This document shows positions 8,536-16,796 of a stretch of DNA of 64,000 nt, piece after piece. This stretch comes from Brevibacillus sp051967035. Its GTDB lineage: Bacteria; Bacillota; Bacilli; Brevibacillales; Brevibacillaceae. The stretch is taken from contig NZ_JBQCKK010000013.1 of the NCBI RefSeq assembly GCF_051967035.1, positions 1 to 64,000 of the forward strand. Reading direction: 5' to 3'. The position numbers and the translations under genes are program-made. The notes beneath the pieces are model-generated. The model was given only the letters and a program-made list of their open reading frames with translations, ran no database searches and was not told where the DNA came from. How positions within the stretch are numbered: position 1 is the stretch's first letter; each line of letters starts with the position of its first letter.

Positions 8536-8564
8536 AAAAAAAGCGGATGGTTCAGGCCAAAAGC

Positions 8565-8607
8565 AAAACCCGTGGCTCGCGCACATTTTGTGCCGGACAC
8601 GGGTTTT
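8565..8607 (+). terminator. Terminator of ykpA
   Basis: Ten-base arms AAAACCCGTG (8565-8574) and CACGGGTTTT (8598-8607) around a GC-rich loop, ending in a T-run. It also faces the convergent small gene at 8629. Confidence 0.75.
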
Positions 8608-8628
8608 TGGCGTGTAAATAGGCGTTCG

Positions 8629-8820
8629 CTACTGCGGCGACGGCTCGTCCTCCAACAGCTCCACCTTGTTCAAAAACGACTCCCTGCTGGTAAAGATGAC
8701 CCGTTCCTTGCGCGGAGCGGTAAAAAAGACGACGATGTACTGGTCGTCGACGTATTCGACCGTGCCTCGTTTTTTCGGTCGTTCTTTCGTTTTCACTGGC
8801 TTGTTCAACCACTCGTCCAT
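8629..8820 (-). CDS. Small protein of unknown function, coupled to the PucR gene
   Basis: A 63-residue soluble protein beginning MDEWLNKPVKT with a strongly beta central part (RGTVEYVDDQYIVVFFTAP). A strong AGGAGG ribosome site lies upstream of ATG 8820, inside the last codons of the preceding regulator gene, whose stop is at 8805; the two frames overlap by 16 bases, implying translational coupling. I do not recognise the family. The end faces the ykpA terminator. Confidence 0.7.
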   Translation of the reverse strand: MDEWLNKPVKTKERPKKRGTVEYVDDQYIVVFFTAPRKERVIFTSRESFLNKVELLEDEPSPQ

Positions 8821-10496
8821 CGTGATCCCTTCCTCCTGCTTCTCTCTCTTGCCATTATACCAGCTTCCGCTTGCGGATACCCAATCGATTGCACGGTCAT
8901 GGCGATCCGCAAGAGCAACTGGTCATGGCCGTTTTCCGGGTTCAGCCCGGACAGCTCGCGGATGAGCGCCAGGCGATATTTGATTGTATTTTTATGGACG
9001 AACAGCTGTGCCGCTGTTTCTGTATGATTGCCGTCTGTCTGCAAAAAGAGCTGGAGGGTTTGCAGCAGCTGGCCGTTTTTTTCCTGATCGTACTCCTTGA
9101 CACGGCCCAGGTATTCGCCAGCCAAGGCATATGCTTCGGTGCCGGGCTGCTCGGCAAACAGAATGCGTTCCAGTCCCAGGTCGCGGAAATCGACAAGGAC
9201 GGTCTGCGTGCGGGTGGAGGCAAAACGGCCTTGCAGAGCGGTCCGAAAACTGATTTGCGCTTCGCGGTAGCTATGCACAAGACCTTCCCGTCCCGGGTGA
9301 AAACGGCCCAGCCCGACGAACACAGGCTGCTGCCAGCAGAAAGCGCGTACCGCTTCGAGGACTGGCCGCATGCTGTCGGCCGTACTGGCGGTTCCTGCCG
9401 CTGTCGGCACGAGCCATACAACGCGGTTGTCCTGATCCAGCCCGAAGAGGATCGTCACGTCAAGGGAGGACAGGACAGGGCGGAGGGCTTCCAGCAGACT
9501 GTGGTTTTCGTGCCAGTTCGCGATGCCTGTCCGCTCGTGCGGAGAAACACCTAGGACGATGGCGGTATAATGGTCCGCAAGCTGCCAGCCGACTTCATCC
9601 GCTTTTCGCCTAAGTACGTCTTGCGAATGAATCTCGCCGCAGAGAAGCAGCTGCAAAAAATCGTTGCGGAAGCGCTGGTACGTCTCGGTGACGGAGCGCA
9701 TGCGCTCTATTTCCAGGGACAGCAGGGCCGCGCACTGCTCGATTGCGACTTTCTCCCACGCATGCAGTTCCCGGTCGATTTGGCCCAAAATAATCGCGCC
9801 CTGCACCTTCTGGTCGTGGAGCAGCCAGCGAATGTGACAGCCGTCATCGCCTTTGGTGAGCGGGTGCATGCGCAGATGGTGCGAAGCGGTTTGGCCGAAC
9901 CTTTGCGTGAACGCCCCGGCGGCGGGAAAGGCTTCGGGCGGCGACTCCCATTTCCATTGGCAGCCCGGAACCTGAATGGAAACAGGGGTTTGCAACAGGT
10001 CCTGCAAGAGCCCGGCCAGGTTGGAGACCGGGTCTTTCGCGGTCAGATGCCGATGAAACCGCTCGTAGATGGCATGCGTGCGGTTCAGCTCCATGCGCTG
10101 TTTGTCGTTAATGTACTGCACGACGGGAACGATGACGTCGGACCATGCCTTTTCCATGGGAAAAGACAGAATCGGCAGCTGCCTTTTTTGCGCGTGAGCG
10201 AGGACGGCAGGCGGCACGCTCTCGATGTAGCGGCCCAGCTTGATCGCAAGTCCGGGACTGCCCGTCTCGACCAGCTCGTCGATCAGTCGGATCAGTCCTT
10301 CCGCGCACGAATCTTCTTGCGTCAAAAACGGAAACCCGGTCGTCAACACAAATTCCCCGGGCCGAAGCCAGCGATGCCCGTCGGGAGAGTCGAACGAGGT
10401 CACCCCGAGCAGCTCTCTGTCGAGAAATTCTTCCCCTGTCAGCACGGCGCCTTCTGCAAAGCCTCCCACCTGGATCAGTTCACGGACTGTAATCAT
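8805..10496 (-). CDS. PucR-family transcriptional regulator
   Basis: A 563-residue regulator of the PucR (purine catabolism) class. The N-terminal PucR ligand domain spans about 1-130 (starting MITVRELIQVGGFAEG), a central GGDEF-like variable region follows, and the C-terminal helix-turn-helix lies in the segment ending NHTETAAQLFVHKNTIKYRL. The start is ATG 10496 with GGGGGA upstream; a longer frame further upstream lacks a ribosome site. It is divergent from the DUF3311/symporter/amidohydrolase unit and probably regulates it in response to a purine-derived or ureide nitrogen source. The regulator class is clear, the ligand is inferred. Confidence 0.85.
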   Translation of the reverse strand: MITVRELIQVGGFAEGAVLTGEEFLDRELLGVTSFDSPDGHRWLRPGEFVLTTGFPFLTQEDSCAEGLIRLIDELVETGSPGLAIKLGRYIESVPPAVLAHAQKRQLPILSFPMEKAWSDVIVPVVQYINDKQRMELNRTHAIYERFHRHLTAKDPVSNLAGLLQDLLQTPVSIQVPGCQWKWESPPEAFPAAGAFTQRFGQTASHHLRMHPLTKGDDGCHIRWLLHDQKVQGAIILGQIDRELHAWEKVAIEQCAALLSLEIERMRSVTETYQRFRNDFLQLLLCGEIHSQDVLRRKADEVGWQLADHYTAIVLGVSPHERTGIANWHENHSLLEALRPVLSSLDVTILFGLDQDNRVVWLVPTAAGTASTADSMRPVLEAVRAFCWQQPVFVGLGRFHPGREGLVHSYREAQISFRTALQGRFASTRTQTVLVDFRDLGLERILFAEQPGTEAYALAGEYLGRVKEYDQEKNGQLLQTLQLFLQTDGNHTETAAQLFVHKNTIKYRLALIRELSGLNPENGHDQLLLRIAMTVQSIGYPQAEAGIMARERSRRKGSRWTSG

Positions 10497-10657
10497 GCTG
10501 TTTCCCCCCATGTTCCTTTTTAGCGGCTGAAACAAAACCTTGGTGCGTTTTCTGGTCATTTGGACAAAGGAGAAAAATGAATTTTCCGATAATAATAGAG
10601 TACATGTCCAAAGCGGTTGCAGGCAATGGGACAAATCGAGTAAACAGGGGGATTTGC

Positions 10658-10861
10658 ATGAAAGCAAGAGATTGGCTTGGAGTCGTGCCGTTTGTCGGCA
10701 TGCTTGGCGGGATTCCTTTTGTCAACCGGGTGGAGCCGTACGTGCTTGGGATGCCATTTGTCCTGTTCTGGATTGTGTTGTGGGTGGTGCTTACCTCTGT
10801 CTTGATGGCGATTTTGAATCAGATCGATCCGGCGACCAAAGAGGAGGAGAGCTCATCATGA
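10658..10861 (+). CDS. DUF3311 membrane protein, symporter partner
   Basis: A 67-residue protein with two predicted membrane segments, of the DUF3311 type that is regularly encoded directly before a sodium:solute symporter and thought to be its accessory subunit. The ATG at 10658 has an AGGGGGAT ribosome site. The end overlaps the symporter start (ATGA at 10858-10861), so translation is coupled. First gene of the unit opposite the PucR regulator. Confidence 0.85.
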   Translation: MKARDWLGVVPFVGMLGGIPFVNRVEPYVLGMPFVLFWIVLWVVLTSVLMAILNQIDPATKEEESSS

Positions 10862-12351
10862 ACAGTGCCCTTTTGATTATTTTTGCCTTTCTGCTGCTGG
10901 CCTTCTACTCCGGGATTCGCGCACGGCAAGGAAAAGACATGAACATGGAGCAATGGACGGTTGGCGGCAGAGGATTTGGCTCCATCTTTATTTTCCTGTT
11001 GGTGGCGGGGGAAATCTACACGACCTTCACCTTCCTCGGGGGAAGCGGCTGGGCCTACTCCAAAGGAGCGCCTTCCTACTACGTCCTGTCCTACATTTCG
11101 CTTGCCTACGTCATTTCCTACTGGCTGTTGCCTCCAATCTGGCGCTATGCCAAAGAACATCGGCTCGTCTCCCAATCTGACTTTTTCGTCAGCAAATACA
11201 ACAGTCCGATCCTCGGCATTCTCGTGGCTGCGGTAGGCGTCATCGCGATCATTCCGTACCTCGTGCTGCAATTCAAGGGACTGGGCATCATCGTCTCGGA
11301 AGCCTCCTACGGGACGATCGCGCCGGCAACCGCTGTCTGGCTCGGCGTGATTGCCGTCACGATCTATGTGATGCTTTCCGGCATTCACGGCTCGGCCTGG
11401 ACGGCAGCGATCAAGGATATCATGATCTTTTTCGTCGTCGTCTTTCTCGGGATTTACTTGCCGTACCACTACTACGGCGGCATTCAGCCGATGTTTGAAG
11501 CTGTGCAGGCGTCCAATCCGGGCTTTTTGACTTTTCCCGAAGAAGGATTCAGCATCTCCTGGTACATTTCCACCGTCCTTATTACGGTTTTCGGATTTTA
11601 TATGTGGCCCCATACGTTCGGCTCGGTCTTTTCGGCCAAAAACGAGAATGTTTTCCGCAAAAACACAGTGATGTTGCCGCTCTACACGTTGATGCTGCTG
11701 TTTGTCTTCTTCGTCGGTTTTACGGCGATCCTCCAGGTTCCCGGCTTGCAAGGGGCAGACGGGGATTTGTCCCTGTTGCGCCTGTCGCTCAAGACGTTTG
11801 ATCCGTGGATCGTCGGCATCATCGGCGCGGCCGGGCTGCTGACGGCGCTCGTGCCCGGCTCCATGCTGCTCATGACAGGAGCGACGCTTTTGGCGAAAAA
11901 CGTCTACAAAGTGCTGGCCCCGGCCACGACGGATGTCCAGATCGCCCGAACGGCAAAGCTTCTGGTGCCGATTCTCTCCCTGATTTCCCTCTATTTCACG
12001 CTGAGCGGCGGCGATACGCTCGTGACCTTGCTTCTGATGGGCTACAGTCTGGTGACCCAGCTGTTTCCGGCGCTGTTGTTCAGCCTGCCAAGAGAGCCTT
12101 GGGTGAACAAATACGGGGCGTTTGCCGGCATTCTGGCAGGGGTGGCAACCGTGGCGTATGTCACGGTGGCGAACGTGACGCTTGCGACGATGTTCCCGCA
12201 TTGGCCGTCTGCGCTCAAGGATTTGAATATCGGGGTCGTGGCGCTTTTCGTGAACATCGTCGTGATGTTTGCCGTGACGGGAGTAACGAGAAGCCTTGCT
12301 GTCCGCGAGCCTCAGGCGACGCAAGCGGAAGGGACCCCTACGCTGGAATAG
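10858..12351 (+). CDS. Sodium:solute symporter (SSS family)
   Basis: A 497-residue integral membrane protein with about 13 hydrophobic segments and SSS features, including the GGRGFG loop after helix 1 and the long hydrophobic helix bundle with LVPGSMLLMTGATLLAKN. Members co-transport small organic solutes with Na+. The gene follows DUF3311 with a four-base overlap and has a GAGGAGGAG ribosome site. The neighbouring amidohydrolase and the PucR regulator suggest the substrate is a ureide or N-carbamoyl compound, which is inference. Confidence 0.88.
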   Translation: MNSALLIIFAFLLLAFYSGIRARQGKDMNMEQWTVGGRGFGSIFIFLLVAGEIYTTFTFLGGSGWAYSKGAPSYYVLSYISLAYVISYWLLPPIWRYAKEHRLVSQSDFFVSKYNSPILGILVAAVGVIAIIPYLVLQFKGLGIIVSEASYGTIAPATAVWLGVIAVTIYVMLSGIHGSAWTAAIKDIMIFFVVVFLGIYLPYHYYGGIQPMFEAVQASNPGFLTFPEEGFSISWYISTVLITVFGFYMWPHTFGSVFSAKNENVFRKNTVMLPLYTLMLLFVFFVGFTAILQVPGLQGADGDLSLLRLSLKTFDPWIVGIIGAAGLLTALVPGSMLLMTGATLLAKNVYKVLAPATTDVQIARTAKLLVPILSLISLYFTLSGGDTLVTLLLMGYSLVTQLFPALLFSLPREPWVNKYGAFAGILAGVATVAYVTVANVTLATMFPHWPSALKDLNIGVVALFVNIVVMFAVTGVTRSLAVREPQATQAEGTPTLE

Positions 12352-12640
12352 ACGCGAAAGCGGCTGTGTGAGCCGTTTGGCAGAAGTCCCGGTGATGGCA
12401 GAATTCGCTACTACGAGCAGGACGCGTGGAATACGATGGGGAAAGAGGCGCATGCCCGATATTAGCGCGGCATCCTTGCGGCAGGGGCACCGGACGTCTC
12501 CGGTGACCAATCTCCACCTGCTTTTTGGCAATCACGCGGCTGTCATTGCGTCTGCCCCGCACGCGCGCTGCAAGGAGCGAAACGCCGAACAGGCGAGACT
12601 GAACGGCGAGATCGTCGGCCACTATCAAAAGGAGGGGGCA
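12352..12640 (+). other. Intergenic stretch, no convincing gene
   Basis: An open frame runs through here in phase with nothing recognisable and without a ribosome site; its composition (Arg/Ala rich) looks like non-coding GC-rich DNA. No terminator with T-tract is seen after the symporter, so the amidohydrolase may be cotranscribed. Confidence 0.5.
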
Positions 12641-12645
12641 CAATC

Positions 12646-13932
12646 ATGAACGTAAAAGCGAGGACGCTTACGATCAACGAGGAGCGGCTGCGAAAACGGA
12701 TCGAAGCCTTGGCACAGATCGGAAAAATCGGGGAGACGGGCGTATGTCGGCTGGCCCTGTCCCTGGAGGATCGCGCTGGCGTGGAGCTGGTGCGCTCCTG
12801 GATGGAGGAGGCGGGGCTTTCTACCCGAATCGATCATTTCGGCAACCTGATTGGACGGATGGCAGGCCAAAACCCGGAAGCTCCTGTCCTGATGATTGGC
12901 TCGCACATTGATTCACAGCCGTACGGCGGCAGGTATGACGGTGTCATCGGCGTATTGGGCGGTCTGGAGGTCGCGCAAACGCTGCGCGAGCAAGGCATTG
13001 TATTGCCACAGCCTGTCGAGGTGGTGGCGTTTTGCGACGAGGAAGGCTGCCGGTTTCAAAAAGGCTTGTTTGGATCGAAGGGAATCCTGGGCCAACTGGA
13101 ACCCGAGGACCTGGAGCGCACCGACAAAAACGGCGTGACGCGCAGGGAAGCGCTCACAGCGTTCGGCTGCGATCCCGAGCGACTGGCCGAATCGGTCTAT
13201 CCTGCGGGCAGCATCGGCGCGTATCTGGAGCTGCACATCGAGCAGGGGCCTGTCCTCGACACGGCAAACGAGCCGATCGGAGTCGTGTCGGCCATCTCGG
13301 GACCGCTGTGGTGGACGGTCGAACTGACAGGCTTTGCCGGACATGCCGGATCGGTGCCCATGCCGATGCGACAAGACGCGCTGGTCGGAGCGGCCAAAGT
13401 CATCCTCGCGGTCAACGAGCTGGCGCGGCTTGACCCGGACGCGCCGACTGTCGGAACGGTAGGGCATCTGGAGGTATTCCCCGATTCCCGCAACATCATC
13501 CCCGAGCGCGTGCGCTTTTCCGTCGATTTGCGCGATATGGATCTCGGGCGGCGGGATGAACGGGAAAAAGCGCTTCGCGAGGCGATTGCACAGGCGGCGG
13601 CAGAGGGCGGCTTGCGGTACACAATCACGGAGGATACCAACAGCGACCCCCGTTATTGCGCGGACTGGATCAAGGCCATCATGCACGAGGAAAGCCGCGC
13701 GCTCGGCATTTCCGCGCGGGAGTTGATGAGCGGCCCGTTCCATGATGCGCTGGCTCTCTCCTATGTGTGCGACTACGGGATGATTTTTGTCCGCTGCAAG
13801 GACGGAATCAGCCATAATCCGCAGGAGTATGCATCCTACGAAGACATTGCGCTCGGGACGGAGTTGTTGTACAAGACGACCTTGCGGATGAGCGACGCGA
13901 GCAGCGGCATGCCAAAAGCGCGGGCAAGGTGA
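12646..13932 (+). CDS. Zn-dependent amidohydrolase, allantoate / N-carbamoyl-L-amino-acid hydrolase family
   Basis: M20-family metal hydrolase that cleaves ureido groups (allantoate, N-carbamoyl amino acids or beta-ureidopropionate). Metal ligands expected for the family are in place: H87 (GSHIDSQ), D98 (GRYDGV), E132/E133 (CDEEG), H197 (ELHIEQG) and H390 (GISHNPQEY). The dimerisation lid domain lies in the middle (about 215-330), with GHAGSVPM conserved. ATG 12646 has an AAGGAGGGGG ribosome site. Downstream of the symporter, it suggests import then hydrolysis releasing ammonia and CO2. Exact substrate cannot be read from sequence. Confidence 0.9.
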   Translation: MNVKARTLTINEERLRKRIEALAQIGKIGETGVCRLALSLEDRAGVELVRSWMEEAGLSTRIDHFGNLIGRMAGQNPEAPVLMIGSHIDSQPYGGRYDGVIGVLGGLEVAQTLREQGIVLPQPVEVVAFCDEEGCRFQKGLFGSKGILGQLEPEDLERTDKNGVTRREALTAFGCDPERLAESVYPAGSIGAYLELHIEQGPVLDTANEPIGVVSAISGPLWWTVELTGFAGHAGSVPMPMRQDALVGAAKVILAVNELARLDPDAPTVGTVGHLEVFPDSRNIIPERVRFSVDLRDMDLGRRDEREKALREAIAQAAAEGGLRYTITEDTNSDPRYCADWIKAIMHEESRALGISARELMSGPFHDALALSYVCDYGMIFVRCKDGISHNPQEYASYEDIALGTELLYKTTLRMSDASSGMPKARAR

Positions 13933-13982
13933 CCGTCTCCGCCGGGCGGCTGCATGGGCGGGGCGGACATGGCTGGCTAACG

Positions 13983-14024
13983 AAAAAAGAGTCGTTTGCT
14001 TCCGATGGCAAGCGACTCTTTTTT
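13983..14024 (+). terminator. Terminator of the amidohydrolase unit
   Basis: Long A-rich/T-rich hairpin with core AGAGTCGTTTGC / GCAAGCGACTCT followed by six T's; symmetrical enough to work both ways. Confidence 0.9.
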
Positions 14025-14130
14025 CTGTTGGGGTCAACTTTCTGGCGCAGCAGATTGCAAGAGAGACTTTCCCGATCGTTTTTGATATAGTTTAGGCATA
14101 TGGAAAAAGGAAGAAGAAAGGAAGAATGCT

Positions 14131-14988
14131 ATGAAAATGCGCGTCTCCGCCGTGCAGTACCATCTGCATACGATACATAGCTTTGACGATTTTGCAGGGC
14201 AAGTCGAGCATTACGTCCGAAACGCCCAGGAGTACGACAGCGAGTTTCTGCTGTTTCCTGAATTGTTCACCACCCAGCTCATGTCGATCGGGGATGGACA
14301 GGGGAATGCCTTGCCGATCACGGCGCTGCCGTCATTCACCGAGCGGTATGTGCAGTTGTTTTCTTCCCTGGCCGCCAAATACGACATGCACCTCATCGGC
14401 GGCACGCACATTATCGAGGAAAACGGCAAGCTGTACAACACCGCCTTTTTGTTCTACCCGGACGGACGGGTGGGCCAGCAAAAGAAAATCCACATCACGC
14501 CTTGGGAAATCAAAGGCTGGAACATGGGCGCGGGCGACTCGCTGCACATTTTCGACACCGACAAAGGCAAAATCGCGCTGATTATTTGCTACGACATCGA
14601 GTTCCCCGAATGGGTGCGCATCGCCAAAGCGCGCGGAGCGGACGTGATTTTCTGTCCGTCCTGCACCGACGACCGCCACGCTTTCCATCGCGTGCGTTAC
14701 ACGAGCCATGCGCGCACGATCGAAAATCAGGTGTACGTCGTCCTGACCGGGACGGTTGGCTCCCTGCCGACGGTCGACTTTATGCGCGCCAACTTCGGAC
14801 AGGCGGCGATTTTGACGCCAAACGACGTGCCGTTCCCGCCCCGCGGAGTGCTGGCGGAGGGGGAGATCAACCAGGACATGCTGGTGACGGCCGATCTCGA
14901 CCTGTCGCTTTTGTACGAGGTGCGGGAAAAAGGCTCGGTGACCACCTGGCGCGACCGACGCACAGACTTGTATCCCGACTGGAACTAA
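14131..14988 (+). CDS. Carbon-nitrogen hydrolase (nitrilase superfamily)
   Basis: A 285-residue enzyme of the nitrilase/amidase fold. The Glu-Lys-Cys triad is visible: E44 in LLFPELF, K119 in QQKKIHITP, C153 in IICYDIEFP. The family hydrolyses C-N bonds in nitriles, amides or carbamoyl compounds. The sequence resembles the C-terminal half of Bacillus YhcX, a protein in which a GNAT acetyltransferase is fused to a nitrilase domain; here the acetyltransferase is the next gene, 27 bases downstream. ATG 14131 follows an AAGGAAGAA site. Substrate unknown. Confidence 0.88.
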   Translation: MKMRVSAVQYHLHTIHSFDDFAGQVEHYVRNAQEYDSEFLLFPELFTTQLMSIGDGQGNALPITALPSFTERYVQLFSSLAAKYDMHLIGGTHIIEENGKLYNTAFLFYPDGRVGQQKKIHITPWEIKGWNMGAGDSLHIFDTDKGKIALIICYDIEFPEWVRIAKARGADVIFCPSCTDDRHAFHRVRYTSHARTIENQVYVVLTGTVGSLPTVDFMRANFGQAAILTPNDVPFPPRGVLAEGEINQDMLVTADLDLSLLYEVREKGSVTTWRDRRTDLYPDWN

Positions 14989-15015
14989 CATCCCGCGAAC
15001 GGACGGAGGATGGAT

Positions 15016-15684
15016 ATGTACCGCAAAGAGCTGTATGTGTTTGAAGGGGACAAACCGCGCAAGGCCGTCATCCGCAACTACAATCGCTCCGACTTTTTCG
15101 AGCTGATCCAGATTCAGGCGGAGAGCTTCCCACCGCCGTTTCCCTCGGAGCTGTGGTGGAACCAGGAGCAGCTCACCAACCATATTACGCTGTTTCCCGA
15201 GGGGGCGATCTGCGTGGAGGTGGACGGTGTGCTGGCAGGCTCGATGACGGGACTGCTCGTGTCGTTCGATCCTCTGCACCCGGAGCACAACTGGGCGGAT
15301 GTGACCGACAACGGCTACATCCGAAACCACGATCCGCAGGGCGACACGCTGTACATCGTCGACATCTGCATCCGGCCGAGCCACCGCAAGCTCGGACTCG
15401 GCCAGCAGATGATGCAGGCCATGTACGAACTGGTCGTGCAAAAAGGCTTGAAGCGGCTCTTGGGCGGCGGCAGAATGCCAGGCTATGGCCGCTATGCAGA
15501 GGAGTGGACGCCCGAGCAATACGTCGAGCGCGTGGTGGCCGGAGAGGTCAAAGATCCGGTCATCACGTTTCTCATGCGCTGCGGCCGTATGCCTGTGCAA
15601 ATTGTGGCGAACTACCTGGAGGATGAAGAGTCCCGCAACTACGCCGTGCTGATGGAGTGGAAAAATCCGTTTCTGCCCTCCTAG
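15016..15684 (+). CDS. GNAT-family N-acetyltransferase (YhcX N-domain-like)
   Basis: A 222-residue acetyltransferase. The acetyl-CoA binding region is around IVDICIRPSHRKLGLGQQMM (the R-x-x-G/A-x-G loop is SHRKLGLG), followed by the GNAT beta-bulge region. The conserved GGGRMPGYGRY segment and the position next to the nitrilase gene match the arrangement fused in YhcX. ATG 15016 is favoured over ATG 15010 because GGAGGA overlaps the latter. Likely acts with the upstream hydrolase on a common amine/amide metabolite; no direct evidence for the substrate. Confidence 0.82.
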   Translation: MYRKELYVFEGDKPRKAVIRNYNRSDFFELIQIQAESFPPPFPSELWWNQEQLTNHITLFPEGAICVEVDGVLAGSMTGLLVSFDPLHPEHNWADVTDNGYIRNHDPQGDTLYIVDICIRPSHRKLGLGQQMMQAMYELVVQKGLKRLLGGGRMPGYGRYAEEWTPEQYVERVVAGEVKDPVITFLMRCGRMPVQIVANYLEDEESRNYAVLMEWKNPFLPS

Positions 15685-15730
15685 GCGACGGACGATCCAC
15701 CGATTTTTCATGACAGGAGGATAAATGACG

Positions 15731-16402
15731 ATGGAATTTGTACGCATTCAACATATCGACAACCCGCTGTTTGCGAAAATGCACCGCTTGATGCAGGAGG
15801 TTTTCCCACCGGAAGAGGTTTTGGACTACGACCTGTGGAAGGAGCCGCTCGAAGACCCGGGAATTCGCGTGTTTGTGGCGGTGCATGAAGGAGAAGTCGT
15901 CGGGGCCACCGAATACCGTTACTACCCCGACCTGAACGTGGCGATGACCGACTTTACCATCATCGGGCGGGAAGGACTTGGCGTAGGACGTTTCCTGGCC
16001 AAAGAGCGTCAGCAAGACCTGCTCGCGCTGGCTAAGGAAAACGGCAAGGAGCTGTACGGCATGTTTGCCGAAATTTACGACCCGTACCGCGTCGAGGAGC
16101 ACAGCTTTGGCGGCATCAAGCCGATGGATCCGTTCGTGCGCCGCGAGGTTCTCTCCCATTTGGGCTACAAGCGCACGAATATCGCATATGTGCATCCCTC
16201 GTGGCAAAACGATGGCGAAGCCGTATCGGGCCTGGACCTCTGCTTCCTGCCGACGAACGACGAGCAGACGAGCCTGCAGGCAGAACTGATCGTTACTTTC
16301 CTCAAGCGCTACTACGCCGTGCTGCCGCATAAGCCGCAAGCGTGGCTGGACATGGTGGCAGAACTAGAAGGCAAGGAAAGCGTAGACCTGCTCCCGCTCT
16401 AA
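15731..16402 (+). CDS. GNAT-family N-acetyltransferase
   Basis: About 223 residues. The fold is recognised from the strand-turn pattern GEVVGATEYRYYPDLNVAMTD and an acetyl-CoA loop near REGLGVGRFLA, although the usual Q/R-x-x-G-x-G/A motif is loosely kept. An AGGAGG site at 15715-15720 serves ATG 15731 (10 bases) better than ATG 15725 (4 bases). It is the third gene of the nitrilase-GNAT-GNAT group and ends at a terminator, so probably belongs to the same operon. Substrate unknown. Confidence 0.72.
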   Translation: MEFVRIQHIDNPLFAKMHRLMQEVFPPEEVLDYDLWKEPLEDPGIRVFVAVHEGEVVGATEYRYYPDLNVAMTDFTIIGREGLGVGRFLAKERQQDLLALAKENGKELYGMFAEIYDPYRVEEHSFGGIKPMDPFVRREVLSHLGYKRTNIAYVHPSWQNDGEAVSGLDLCFLPTNDEQTSLQAELIVTFLKRYYAVLPHKPQAWLDMVAELEGKESVDLLPL

Positions 16403-16430
16403 TTCAAAACCGACGGACAGCAAGAACCGA

Positions 16431-16472
16431 CACTCCTGTGCAGCTACTCATCCGGCTTCACGGGAGTTTTTC
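16431..16472 (+). terminator. Terminator of the nitrilase/GNAT operon
   Basis: Arms CACTCCTGTG and CACGGGAGT (with G-U pairs) closing a 18-base loop, followed by TTTTTC. Confidence 0.65.
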
Positions 16473-16509
16473 TTCTCTCATCCGATCGGGCCAGACAGGA
16501 GGGAATCGC

Positions 16510-16755
16510 GTGAATGCACAAAATGTTGCATCGATTCTGCTTTATATGGCCGTCCTTTTCCATCTGCTCGGCATGAGCGGCTGGGTCCCTGCAAAGCTGT
16601 CTTCGCCCATCCAGCTTGCTACGCTCGGACTCATGCTGACTTCCTTGTTCGTGCTGCGCAAAAAGAAGCGCAAAACAAGACGCCGGCCGAGAAAGCCGCC
16701 AGCCGAAGTGGCTGTCATGCTTGAGCGGGCCGGGGAAGGAGAAGGGCAATCCTAG
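16510..16755 (+). CDS. Small membrane protein of unknown function
   Basis: An 81-residue protein with two predicted membrane helices (about 4-24 and 31-49) and a strongly basic C-terminal tail rich in Lys/Arg, so the tail should face the cytoplasm. The GTG start at 16510 is preceded by AGGAGGGA at good spacing. It lies 41 bases before the P1 peptidase gene and may be cotranscribed. No family recognised. Confidence 0.65.
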   Translation: MNAQNVASILLYMAVLFHLLGMSGWVPAKLSSPIQLATLGLMLTSLFVLRKKKRKTRRRPRKPPAEVAVMLERAGEGEGQS

Positions 16756-16796
16756 CGGGCAAATCACAAGGGAACAGGGAAGGGGACTGGTAAGCG

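Noticed and set aside
6898..8586. A 562-codon minus-strand frame
   Set aside because: Antisense to ykpA, biased Arg/His/Val composition, no ribosome site.
12296..12649. A frame filling the gap between the symporter and the amidohydrolase
   Set aside because: No ribosome site, Arg/Ala-rich composition, and no recognisable sequence.
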